This document shows, one piece after another, positions 17,233 through 26,159 of a stretch of 64,000 nucleotides of DNA (positions are counted from its first letter, which is position 1; each line of letters begins with the position of its first letter). The stretch spans positions 3,844,001-3,908,000 of the forward strand of contig NZ_CP139559.1 in the NCBI RefSeq assembly GCF_034263275.1, written 5' to 3'. The DNA is from Mucilaginibacter sp. cycad4 (lineage in GTDB: Bacteria > Bacteroidota > Bacteroidia > Sphingobacteriales > Sphingobacteriaceae). A program made the translations under genes and the position numbers. Under the pieces are notes generated by a model. That model had not been told where the DNA came from. It saw only the letters and a program-made list of their open reading frames with translations, and did no database searches.

Positions 17233-20200
17233 GGCTTCCTGTTAAATTTTATTTGATAAGCCGCTTTTCCAGCCGCATCTGCTTTTCCCTCATAAGGTTT
17301 CAGATAAAAGCTGTAGCTATAGTTTTTTGCGGGGATACGGTACTGCTCCAAAGGCTCAGCCACTTCCGACCAGCTGTCGTTACCCCCCACACCCATTTGC
17401 ACCAGGTCGATATTCAGGGTTATGAAACCTGCGTCCTGTAGTTTGTTGGTATGCTTTGCCTTTTGAATGTTTGCTTCGGTATAAGGCCAGGCACTCATAC
17501 TCAGCAGGCTATCGGCAGTTACCAGCAAGCCACCTGTTTTATGGTGCAGCAGCATCCAGCATACATCAGTGCGGTTGCCGTTTTCCTGGGGTACAACATA
17601 AGGCTCCATAAATTGGCTAACAGATTGCGAATAGATGCCGGCTTCGGAACCTGTACGCCTGTCAATATAGTTTTCATAAGGGCCCCGGCCGTAGTAACTG
17701 ATATTGCTATCGGCCCGGGCGATGCCCATTTGCATACCAACCTTGGGCAGGTTTGGCAAACCCGGCTTAACCTGTAACGAATAAGAAACTTTCAATAATC
17801 CATCACGGCGGATGGTGTAGCTCAGTTTAACCGAGGCGCTATCATTAAGCATTGAATAAACACTTGTAATAACTACCGAGCCATCTTCAGTTTTTTGTGC
17901 CGATACTTTTTTCAATACCGGTGTTGCTTTAAACCATGCTGCCAGTTTCTTCTCCATCTTCCATCCGCGATGATCATTATCCGTAACGGGGCGGGTAAAA
18001 TGCGGAAGTAACGGTGCAAAAACCTGTTGCTGCCCTTTGCTGATATAGGAGTTTAAAGCCCCATTGACTTTACTGATGCCTATCTCAAAATCTTTACCAC
18101 CGATGTGATACGCTTGATCATCTTCGGAGATTTTGATCTCGGGGAATTTTTTGGCGTCAGGACGAACCGCCAACAATTTAGTGTTCGTTAACTGAAACTG
18201 ATCACTTGCTATTTCGTAGCCTTTAGCTGCCCAGGGCTTATCTTCTGCAAGGGTAAAATGGATATCGGCCAGGTATTCATGGTTGGATTTTAAATTGGGC
18301 AGGTATTGTTTCAGGCTGATGATGGTATCATGCCCGGCTGCAAGATTAATGCGCGGCATTTGTTTTTTGAGTATGATATTGCCGTCTTCCCTCAACTGCA
18401 GGGTAACCTCATAATCGGACAGTGAAGCCACACTATGCCAGTTTTTGATGTGGATAGTTGCCTTATCAGCATCAATCAGCTCACAAACGGCAGGTTGAAA
18501 AACATGCTTACATTCGTAAATAGCAGGTTTCGGCCGCCCGTCGGATGCTACGATACCCTTGATGGTGAAATTATCAAAATAGCGTTCGCCATAATCACCG
18601 CCGTAAGCATAGTAAGCCTTACCTGTGGAATCATGTTTTAAAAGCCCCTGATCTTTAAACTCCCAGATGGCTCCGCCAATAACCCTTTTGGTTGAGCGCC
18701 ATTGATCCCAAAACTCTTTTAAATTGCCGTTAGAATTACCCATGGCATGCGAATACTCTACAAAAAATATCGGACGGTTATCGCCATTTTGCTGATTAGC
18801 CAGCAAGGGTGCGGTATAAATACCGGGGTACATCCGGCTCACAATATCTACATAAGGCTGATCGATTGGGTTTTGCAGGCGATGCGAGTGATCATTAGTT
18901 TTAGGATACCGCGGATCGGTCGGGTCGATATAACCTTCGGCTTGCGGTGTGCCCTGGGCGGGCTCGTAATGAACCGGACGGGTGATATCAAAATCATGGA
19001 TCCAACCGGCCATAGCAGCATGGTTTGGCCCGCGCCCGGCTTCATTCCCCAAACTCCAGATGATCACACTTGGATGATTTTTATCACGCATCACCATACG
19101 GGTTGCCCTGTCAAGGTAAGCGCCTGTCCACATGGGGTCGTTACTTAGCTTTGAGCCAAGGCCGTGGGTTTCCAGGTTGGCTTCGTCTATGACCAGGATG
19201 CCGTATTCATCACACAGATCATACAGGTAAGGATCCATAGGATAATGACTGGTACGGATGCAATTAAAATTGAAACGTTTGATGGTGCGCACATCATTCA
19301 GGATATCCCCGCGCGATAGTGCTTTTCCTTTTATCGGGTCATGATCGGGACGGTTTACGCCGTACAGGTAAGTTACTTTGCCGTTGATGAGCAGCTTGCT
19401 ATCCGTTTTGCTAAACTCAATACTCCGGATGCCCACCTTACAGCTTTTAACTTCAAGGGTTTGGCCCGTACTGTCAACTAAGGACAAAGTAAGTGTATAC
19501 AGGTTTGGCTTTTCATCGCTCCATTTATCCGGGTTCTTCAGCGTGGTTTCCAGCAAGCCGAACTTTACATTATCCAGCCGTGGATAGATCTCATTGATAA
19601 TACTTTCCACACTCCGCTCCAATGGTTTCTGCAACACTTCTTTATTGTTGCTATCGAAAAGCCTTGCTTCAATTTTATAACCGGGAACAGCCTTACCCGT
19701 CAAGTTTTCAATCCTTGGGCGGATACTGAAAACTGCATCTTTATATTGTTTATCCAGTTTGGCCTGCCATTGAAAATCAGCAATGCGTAGTTTTGGCTCA
19801 GCCAACACCATTACTTCCCGGTGGATGCCGCTCATACGCCACTGATCCTGGTCTTCCAGGAAATATCCATCACTCCAGCGGATCACCTGTACCGACACTA
19901 CATTTTCACCCGCTTGCAGGTACGGGGTAATGTTAAACTCCGAGGGCAAAAAGCTGTCTTCGCCATAACCTAAAAACTTACCATTGAGCCAAACCTTAAA
20001 GCCCGAACTTACGCCACCAAAATGCAGGGTAATGTTCAGATCTTTCCAATTAGCCGGCAAAGTAAACGTGCGCTGATAGCTGCCAACACCATTATAATCC
20101 TGCGGCACATGCGGCGGGTTAACCGGGCGGAAAGGGTAAACGGCACTTTTATAAATGGGCTTATCGTAACCCTGCATTTCAATACTTGAAGGTACGATGA

Positions 20201-20537
20201 TCTTTTTCCAGCCGCTTACCCGGCTTTTATAAAAATCCTTGGGCGCATCGGCGGGTTTAGCGGCATAGCTAAAATCCCAATAGCCATTTAAGGATAACAT
20301 CCGGCCGGATTTTTCCCTGTCGCCGGCCAGTGCATCTTTGATGCTGCTATATGAGTAGCCTGTAGCACGTGCTGCATCCCGGTTGATACCGTCAACCAAA
20401 GGGTTTTCCCATGGTTCAGCATCATAAACCACTGGCACATTGGGGATAGGCGCAGGCGTTTTATCAACTAATTGCGCGTAAAGCCCTGTTGATGAAAATG
20501 CTGTTAAAAGCAGGATATTTATCAGCCGTTTCATCAT
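17229..20537 (-). CDS. GH2 beta-galactosidase (LacZ-like, long form), secreted
   Basis: A 1102-residue exported GH2 enzyme; signal peptide MMKRLINILLLTAFSSTGLYAQ. Domain order is jelly-roll sugar-binding (about 85-250), Ig-like (250-370), TIM barrel (375-680) and C-terminal LacZ-type small domains (about 700-1095). The acid/base is E499 in WSLGNEAGRGPNH and the nucleophile is E594 in FFVEYSHAMGNSNG. The barrel-opening YGVNRPDHDP and CIRTSHYPMDP are classic LacZ motifs. Length and layout match E. coli LacZ-type beta-galactosidases. In this PUL it would take beta-galactose from RG-I galactan, arabinogalactan or RG-II side chains. Both ends overlap neighbours by 4 nt, so it is translationally coupled to GH78-like and GH106. 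Confidence 0.92.
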   Translation of the reverse strand: MMKRLINILLLTAFSSTGLYAQLVDKTPAPIPNVPVVYDAEPWENPLVDGINRDAARATGYSYSSIKDALAGDREKSGRMLSLNGYWDFSYAAKPADAPKDFYKSRVSGWKKIIVPSSIEMQGYDKPIYKSAVYPFRPVNPPHVPQDYNGVGSYQRTFTLPANWKDLNITLHFGGVSSGFKVWLNGKFLGYGEDSFLPSEFNITPYLQAGENVVSVQVIRWSDGYFLEDQDQWRMSGIHREVMVLAEPKLRIADFQWQAKLDKQYKDAVFSIRPRIENLTGKAVPGYKIEARLFDSNNKEVLQKPLERSVESIINEIYPRLDNVKFGLLETTLKNPDKWSDEKPNLYTLTLSLVDSTGQTLEVKSCKVGIRSIEFSKTDSKLLINGKVTYLYGVNRPDHDPIKGKALSRGDILNDVRTIKRFNFNCIRTSHYPMDPYLYDLCDEYGILVIDEANLETHGLGSKLSNDPMWTGAYLDRATRMVMRDKNHPSVIIWSLGNEAGRGPNHAAMAGWIHDFDITRPVHYEPAQGTPQAEGYIDPTDPRYPKTNDHSHRLQNPIDQPYVDIVSRMYPGIYTAPLLANQQNGDNRPIFFVEYSHAMGNSNGNLKEFWDQWRSTKRVIGGAIWEFKDQGLLKHDSTGKAYYAYGGDYGERYFDNFTIKGIVASDGRPKPAIYECKHVFQPAVCELIDADKATIHIKNWHSVASLSDYEVTLQLREDGNIILKKQMPRINLAAGHDTIISLKQYLPNLKSNHEYLADIHFTLAEDKPWAAKGYEIASDQFQLTNTKLLAVRPDAKKFPEIKISEDDQAYHIGGKDFEIGISKVNGALNSYISKGQQQVFAPLLPHFTRPVTDNDHRGWKMEKKLAAWFKATPVLKKVSAQKTEDGSVVITSVYSMLNDSASVKLSYTIRRDGLLKVSYSLQVKPGLPNLPKVGMQMGIARADSNISYYGRGPYENYIDRRTGSEAGIYSQSVSQFMEPYVVPQENGNRTDVCWMLLHHKTGGLLVTADSLLSMSAWPYTEANIQKAKHTNKLQDAGFITLNIDLVQMGVGGNDSWSEVAEPLEQYRIPAKNYSYSFYLKPYEGKADAAGKAAYQIKFNRKP

Positions 20538-22732
20538 TTTTTTGCGCTATAGTTTATGGTGTACTGTTTTTGTTTTTGGATGGTGAGTTCATAAATACCG
20601 TTTCCTTTGGCAGTAACTTCCCCGTCCTTGCAAACCGGTTTTGATGTACTCGCAAAACGTAATAATCCCGTTCCGCTATCACCGCTTACCTTGATCTGTT
20701 TGGTACTGCATGATACTTTGATATCGCCATTAGCAGTTGGTACGCTGCCTTCCATCCATTGCAAACCGCCCAATTTCGGTTCAATAATGTATTGCTGATA
20801 ACCCGGAGCTGTTGGTTTTACGCCCAGATAATATTTACCGAGCAGGTATATCGGGCTGGCACCCCAGGCATGACAAAGGCTTTTACCAAAAGGCCGCCCG
20901 TACATGGCATAGCGGTCGGTACCGGTTTTAGCAGGATTGTATTCTTCCCAAAAAGAGGTAGCTCCTAAATTGAGCATACCACCCCAGTAATCCTTCATTT
21001 CCTTGAGCACATAACTTTGCTCGCCCATGGCACAGAGCGCTTCCAGTTCATAAAAGCGCATGTATGGGGTGGTTATCTTTTGGATGTTGTTGTTGAGCAA
21101 TACATATTTTTTAATTTCCTGCTGCTGATCCGGGTTGAGGTAATTGAAAAATATCGAGAACATGTTGGTATAACGGGTTACGTTATCGCTTTGCTTACCT
21201 TCAACCAGGCTGTGTACAAAAGCGTGTTTATCCTTGTTCCAGTACAGATCAAATATTTTCGATTTCAAGCCGGTTGACAGCTGTTCATATTGCGTTTTCC
21301 CGCTGCCGTCCTGCATAATATCGGCACATAAAGCCATAGTTTCCAGGCTGCGGCAAAGCAGCAATTGTTCAAAGCTTACCTCTCCTTTTTTGCTGAGCTT
21401 ATCAGCCCAGTCAATAAATACCCAGTCGCCGGGCAGGCCTTCCATCAGTCCGTTTTTATCGCGGCGCTGCAGGCAATAGCTCATCAGGCTTTGCATGCGC
21501 GGGTACATTTGTTTGATGAAACTTTTATCGCCGGTGTACTGGTAATAATCATAAATACCCATGAACCAATAAAAGGTATAATCCATAATGGTATTGATAT
21601 GGCTGGTTACCGGGTCTTTACCGCGCAGGGCATACAAGGTTCGGGTTACTGTTGGCGAATCAAAGTACAGGTAATAATTCATGAGGTAGCTTTGATAAGC
21701 ATCGCCCGACCAGATCCACCTGTCCCTTTTGATTCCATCGATAAAAAACTCGCGGGTATTCAGGTGCAGGGTATAAGCTGAGACATCCCAGATCTTATTG
21801 ACCAATTCATCCGAACATTTGAAGCTCCCGCGCTGCTCTACCGATGAATATTCGTACAGCATGGAGATATCATCAGCACTTACATTATCATCAAACAATA
21901 CGTTGATATAACGGAAAGCCCGCGAGCCTTCCATAGTAAAATCCGCTTTTTGAGGTTGATTTATGTAGATACTATCCAGGAGTTCGCAGGTAGATTGGGC
22001 GAGTGCCTCTTCTTTCGATTCCCCATAGCAGAGTTTGATACTCCCCTTGCCTTTTAAACCAATGAGTTTTGCGTATCCGAAGGTTTCCTTACCAAAATCA
22101 ACTAAAATGGAATGTTCCTTTCGCTCGGTTTTTTCAGCTTTATGCTCCTCTGTTGGCAAACGAAATGCAGACGGGATCTTATCAACCGAATCAAAATTCC
22201 AGTCACCCGCGTTTACATATTTGGTAGCCGATACATCCGAGGTTTTGCCCGATTCATCAATCCATTCTTTATCCTCGTAAGTAACCAGCCATGAAGTATC
22301 CGACACCAGTTGCTGCCCCTTAACAAATATGGCGGGGGCAGCAGCCTGGTTATAGACTTTGAGACTAAGCCTGTGCCTGCCAGCCGGCACATGGATATTT
22401 TTTGGGTAACCTGCTAAGGCTTTACCATCGAGCTTTACGTTATATTGTCCTTCAACGGCCAGCTCAACTGTTTCGGGCGAGGCGAGCGTAAAATCCTTGT
22501 GAAAATCAACCAATACATAGTGGCTGTCCAGTTTCCAAAATGGAGGAAAGAATGCCCCACGCTCGGTACGGCGGTTTTGCATTTTGTTGCTGAGCCATAC
22601 TTCATAATCGCCGGGATACCAGATCCAGGTAGCTTTTTGAGCTTTAGCCATATCGGCAAAAAACATGAAGATGAACAGCATGATGAATACATGATGCTTT
22701 GGGAGTTTTATATGGGTAGATATTTTATGCAT
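20534..22732 (-). CDS. GH78-like alpha-L-rhamnosidase with variant active-site motif
   Basis: A 732-residue exported six-hairpin enzyme. The signal peptide may start at Met1 or Met18 (MLFIFMFFADMAKAQ); the longer start is kept. N-terminal beta-sandwich domains occupy about 33-290. The catalytic (alpha/alpha)6 domain opens with REFFIDGIKRDRWIWSGDAYQS at 328-349. In standard GH78 proteins this site reads DCPQRxER..W.GD; here Cys, Pro and the ER glutamate are missing. The C-terminal beta-sandwich ends with GGLQWMEGSVPTANGDIKVS, as in rhamnosidases. It could therefore be a related hydrolase with another substrate. It lies 2 nt after the symporter gene and overlaps GH2 by 4 nt. Confidence 0.8.
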   Translation of the reverse strand: MHKISTHIKLPKHHVFIMLFIFMFFADMAKAQKATWIWYPGDYEVWLSNKMQNRRTERGAFFPPFWKLDSHYVLVDFHKDFTLASPETVELAVEGQYNVKLDGKALAGYPKNIHVPAGRHRLSLKVYNQAAAPAIFVKGQQLVSDTSWLVTYEDKEWIDESGKTSDVSATKYVNAGDWNFDSVDKIPSAFRLPTEEHKAEKTERKEHSILVDFGKETFGYAKLIGLKGKGSIKLCYGESKEEALAQSTCELLDSIYINQPQKADFTMEGSRAFRYINVLFDDNVSADDISMLYEYSSVEQRGSFKCSDELVNKIWDVSAYTLHLNTREFFIDGIKRDRWIWSGDAYQSYLMNYYLYFDSPTVTRTLYALRGKDPVTSHINTIMDYTFYWFMGIYDYYQYTGDKSFIKQMYPRMQSLMSYCLQRRDKNGLMEGLPGDWVFIDWADKLSKKGEVSFEQLLLCRSLETMALCADIMQDGSGKTQYEQLSTGLKSKIFDLYWNKDKHAFVHSLVEGKQSDNVTRYTNMFSIFFNYLNPDQQQEIKKYVLLNNNIQKITTPYMRFYELEALCAMGEQSYVLKEMKDYWGGMLNLGATSFWEEYNPAKTGTDRYAMYGRPFGKSLCHAWGASPIYLLGKYYLGVKPTAPGYQQYIIEPKLGGLQWMEGSVPTANGDIKVSCSTKQIKVSGDSGTGLLRFASTSKPVCKDGEVTAKGNGIYELTIQKQKQYTINYSAKK

Positions 22733-22734
22733 TT

Positions 22735-24336
22735 TTAATGTCCGTTGAAAATGAGATATAAAGCAATCATGACTATGGTAAGCAGCGCCCAGGCTACTTT
22801 TACACGCCGGGTAGGTTTTGAAGTAGTTTCTGTTTCAGATTTTTCGGCAACATAAACAGCCGGCGACTTATCAAGAAGCGAGATCAAAACGGCAGATGCC
22901 GCCAGGAAAACAAATATGAAAAACGACAGCATCAGGTAATGCGGCCAAAAGCTATACTTATCGGACGGAAGCACCCACAAGTAAACCACACCCGTGCCCA
23001 AACTAAAGGCCGAACCTGCCGAAAGGATAGTATTCACCGCTTTGCGGGTGGTGCGTTTCCAGTAAACGGTAAGCAGGAAAACAACAGCCAGCGGCGGCGC
23101 AATAAAGCCTAATACCGATTGAAACACATCAAACAGGTTGAGGCCTTTAATACTGTCAATAGCCAGCGCCATACCTATGGCAAACAGGCAACCGGCAATT
23201 ACGGTATAACGCCCAACCCTGATCAAATCTTTATTGGTAGCATTAGGGTTGATTTTTTCGGCATAAATATCCATGGTAAAAACCGTGCTCAGCGAGTTTA
23301 ATGATGAACCTATGGTACCTACTAATACCGCTATCAATACTACAATAACCAGCCCATTCATCCCCGGAGGGAACAGGTTAGTAACCATAGTCATATAGGC
23401 TAATGCCGGGTCATTTAAATGCGGATACAGGATAAAACACAAAATGCCAGTGAGGATGAACAGCGGCAGCGACAGTATTTTAAGCCAGCCAATAAAGTTT
23501 ACGCCAAGCTGCCCTTGCTCCAGGTTTTTAGCCCCAAGTACCGATTGTACCATGGCCTGATCTGTACAGAAAAAAGCCACAGCCGATACCGGGTAGCCTA
23601 ACAAAATAGCATACCATGGATATTTAACATCACTCGCCGGGTGAATGAGGTTCCAGTAATTTGCGGGTGTTTGATGAAATACCGCTGATAGCCCGCCTGC
23701 TTTGTTTACGCCCAAAACAGTCAGCGTTAGCGATACACCAATAAGCAGCAGCATCTGGAAGACATTTACCTTGGCAATAGCTTTTAAACCGCCTGTAAAG
23801 GCAAATAAACCCGCAAAAGATACCAGTACAATAACCGATTGCCACATGGGGATCCCGAGGATCTGCCTTACCAAAAAGCCACCTGCAAACAGGCCAAGCG
23901 AAAGCCATGAGATCAGCATTTTGATGAGGGCGTACCAGGCCAGGATGTTACGGGTTGAATCACCATAACGATTGCCCATAAACTCAGGCATGGTTGATAC
24001 TTTGGCAGCAATGTACTTCGGCGCAAAAACAAGCGCCAGCAGCATCAGGAAAACAAAGGCATACCAATCGAAATTGACAGCTACAATACCCGTGCTATAA
24101 CCGATACTGGCAAAAGCCAGCAACATAGACGGCCCCACATTGGTGCCCCACATGTTAAAACCGATACTTGCCCAGCCCAACGATTTATTGGCGAGGAAAA
24201 GCGTTTCGTCCGTTTTGTTTTTATTGCCGAAACTGGCGCGGTAACCGATCACCATTAAAATAATCAGGTACACGGCAACCACCGAATAATCCAGCAGCGT
24301 GAGGCGCGATACGATATTGCTCATGCCTAATATCAT
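22735..24336 (-). CDS. Sodium:solute symporter (SSS family)
   Basis: A 533-residue inner-membrane protein with about 14 hydrophobic segments, starting LLDYSVVAVYLIILMVIGY. Family markers include NMWGTNVGPSMLLAFASIGY near residue 57 and VLVGTIGSSLNSLSTVFTMDIYAEKI near residue 345. It resembles the SGLT-like group often found with Bacteroidota sugar loci. Its ATG overlaps the stop of the Gfo/Idh/MocA gene by 4 nt (24333-24336); Met5 is a possible alternative start. A C-terminal stretch (about 490-515) is polar and likely cytoplasmic. Coupling to an oxidoreductase suggests it brings in the sugar that the dehydrogenase oxidises. The transported compound is not known; rhamnose is a reasonable guess because of the mutarotase nearby. 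Confidence 0.9.
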   Translation of the reverse strand: MILGMSNIVSRLTLLDYSVVAVYLIILMVIGYRASFGNKNKTDETLFLANKSLGWASIGFNMWGTNVGPSMLLAFASIGYSTGIVAVNFDWYAFVFLMLLALVFAPKYIAAKVSTMPEFMGNRYGDSTRNILAWYALIKMLISWLSLGLFAGGFLVRQILGIPMWQSVIVLVSFAGLFAFTGGLKAIAKVNVFQMLLLIGVSLTLTVLGVNKAGGLSAVFHQTPANYWNLIHPASDVKYPWYAILLGYPVSAVAFFCTDQAMVQSVLGAKNLEQGQLGVNFIGWLKILSLPLFILTGILCFILYPHLNDPALAYMTMVTNLFPPGMNGLVIVVLIAVLVGTIGSSLNSLSTVFTMDIYAEKINPNATNKDLIRVGRYTVIAGCLFAIGMALAIDSIKGLNLFDVFQSVLGFIAPPLAVVFLLTVYWKRTTRKAVNTILSAGSAFSLGTGVVYLWVLPSDKYSFWPHYLMLSFFIFVFLAASAVLISLLDKSPAVYVAEKSETETTSKPTRRVKVAWALLTIVMIALYLIFNGH

Positions 24337-25418
24337 GCGCTTAACTCGTTTACGGTTAAATTAAACTCGGTAAGGATCTCATCAACCTTTACGGGTTTAC
24401 CGCTTTGTAATGAGCGGTCCATGGCCTGCAGCAGCGCGATAGTGCCTATACCTTCCTTAATATCGGGATAGGCGGTGTAACCTTCAGTGATGCTATCGGC
24501 AAAGTATTCGAGGTAATTTTGATACTCACCAGCGTGGTGGCTTTTGCCTTCAAACCTGAAGTAATGTTTCAGCTTATGTTCCCAGGTTAGGATCCGTTCT
24601 TCGCCGGTGTTATCAGTGATGGCATAGCGTAGGTCCATGTAATCGCCCTGGCTGCAGCCTTCAGTGCCGCGTAAAATGCAGCTCATCTCACTGTCGCGCG
24701 TAACGGGCTGCACCGGACCGGTATAACAGCCGCTCACCCGTGCTATGCGGTCATCCTTGGCCTTGAAAATAAAGTGCATGGTATCCGGATTCTTTAAACC
24801 GCCTTTAGCGCCATTGGAACTTAACATGCCGTAACCCATCACCTCTTCAATCTCCGGCAAATACCAGCGGATAAAATCAACCGGGTGACTTAAGCCGCCA
24901 TACAACCACTTAAAAGCCTGCTGTAACGACCATGGTTTCTCCAAAAACCAGCGATGATCTGCATGGTAATAAGCCTCTACCGTGATCAAATCCCCTATCA
25001 AACCGGCTTCATAGTCTTTACGCTGCTTTTTCATCGGCTCAAAAAAACGGGAGCTTTGGCCCACAAATACTTTTTTGCCGCTTTGCTCAACCAGTTCCAT
25101 TAGTTCGGCAGCTTTGCTCAAATCATCAATAAATGGTTTAGTGCACACCACGTGTTTGCCATGAAGCAAAGCCTGTTTAACGTGTTCGGCATGTAAATGA
25201 TCGGGCGTATAGATGGCAATGATATCTATTTCAGCATCATTGAGCATATCCTGGTAATTGATGGTGTAATGGTGAAAGTTAAATTCTTCGGCGCGTTGTT
25301 TACACATTTCGATATTCATATCACATACCATTTTCAACTCAAGCTTTTCGCTTTTCAATACTGCCGACATAGTGCTGCGCCCTTCGCCTAATCCTAATAT
25401 TCCTATTTTCATTTTCAT
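24333..25418 (-). CDS. Gfo/Idh/MocA-family oxidoreductase
   Basis: A 361-residue NAD(P)-dependent sugar dehydrogenase without a signal peptide. The Rossmann fold opens IGILGLGEGRSTMSAV, the variant glycine motif seen in part of the family. The EKP-type catalytic lysine motif reads CTKPFIDDL, with K94. GGLSHPVDFIRWYLPE (H178, D181) holds the second catalytic site. The C-terminal alpha/beta domain follows. Members oxidise or epimerise sugars such as inositol, glucose, rhamnose or apiose. It lies 6 nt after the rhamnose mutarotase gene and overlaps the symporter by 4 nt. A role in oxidising imported rhamnose or another pectin sugar is inferred from context only. Two adjacent ATGs (25418, 25412) are both usable. 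Confidence 0.88.
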   Translation of the reverse strand: MKMKIGILGLGEGRSTMSAVLKSEKLELKMVCDMNIEMCKQRAEEFNFHHYTINYQDMLNDAEIDIIAIYTPDHLHAEHVKQALLHGKHVVCTKPFIDDLSKAAELMELVEQSGKKVFVGQSSRFFEPMKKQRKDYEAGLIGDLITVEAYYHADHRWFLEKPWSLQQAFKWLYGGLSHPVDFIRWYLPEIEEVMGYGMLSSNGAKGGLKNPDTMHFIFKAKDDRIARVSGCYTGPVQPVTRDSEMSCILRGTEGCSQGDYMDLRYAITDNTGEERILTWEHKLKHYFRFEGKSHHAGEYQNYLEYFADSITEGYTAYPDIKEGIGTIALLQAMDRSLQSGKPVKVDEILTEFNLTVNELSA

Positions 25419-25424
25419 ATGATA

Positions 25425-26159
25425 TTATTGATGCTTTAATTCAACCCAAACCTCGCCAGGCTTTGTACCGGGGATGCCCTCCTGATATTTCTTCATCAGG
25501 CGGTTCCATTCATTTACCCTTGGGTTATTTTCGGTAGTCCTGGGGTTCAATTTATCGAGATTTTCTCCTTTGGGGATGCTGATGACCAGCATTAACTGCC
25601 TGCCGTTTTTGAACACGAGCAGCTGCTGAAAATTAGCGTTGCAAAAACCCTTCGCTACCTCGGGCCAGTTTTTAAACTGCGTGGCATGGTAGCTTAAATA
25701 TTCCTGCTGCAGCTTAGGATCGTTAACCAAATTGGCTGTCATAACTATATTTTCCCATTGTTTAGCACTAATGGTATCCGCGCACATTTCCCGGTTAAAT
25801 GAGTAGAAAGGTTTTTCGTAATATTTTATCGTGTCGTTAGGGTACGCTTTCTTTATTTCTTTAAGCGCATCTTCGGGATTTGGAATGTGGAGGTAAATGA
25901 TTGCATGGTTTTTCCACTGTTTGATGTTATCAGCATCACCCGCTACACTTTTGTCAATATCATACAAAGCATCAGGTTTAATCTTATCCTGAGCTATAAT
26001 TTCAATAACAACCGGCCTGATTAACAAATGCGGCTTTGTTATAGCTACAGGATCCGTTTGGCCGGTTTTGTTTTTAACCGGAAAATCACAGCCGCTTATT
26101 ACTGCAAAAAAAGCGCTGCAAGCAACTACAAACAGCAAATATTTCCCCAACTGCCTCAT
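25425..26159 (-). CDS. L-rhamnose mutarotase-like lipoprotein (RhaM/DUF718 family)
   Basis: A 244-residue protein with a lipoprotein signal: MRQLGKYLLFVVACSAFFAVISGC, lipidated at C24. The C-terminal 100 residues (YLSYHATQFKNWPEVAKGF, LLVFKNGRQLMLVISIPKG, WNRLMKKYQEGIPGTKPGE) fit the dimeric alpha-beta barrel of RhaM, which interconverts the alpha and beta anomers of L-rhamnose. Classic RhaM is about 104 residues and cytoplasmic. This one is twice as long and exported, and its first half (about 60-125) may be a second ferredoxin-like unit. Its ATG overlaps the stop of the beta-helix gene by 4 nt. The position beside rhamnosidases and a symporter supports a rhamnose role in the periplasm. Moderately sure of family, less of activity. 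Confidence 0.72.
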   Translation of the reverse strand: MRQLGKYLLFVVACSAFFAVISGCDFPVKNKTGQTDPVAITKPHLLIRPVVIEIIAQDKIKPDALYDIDKSVAGDADNIKQWKNHAIIYLHIPNPEDALKEIKKAYPNDTIKYYEKPFYSFNREMCADTISAKQWENIVMTANLVNDPKLQQEYLSYHATQFKNWPEVAKGFCNANFQQLLVFKNGRQLMLVISIPKGENLDKLNPRTTENNPRVNEWNRLMKKYQEGIPGTKPGEVWVELKHQ

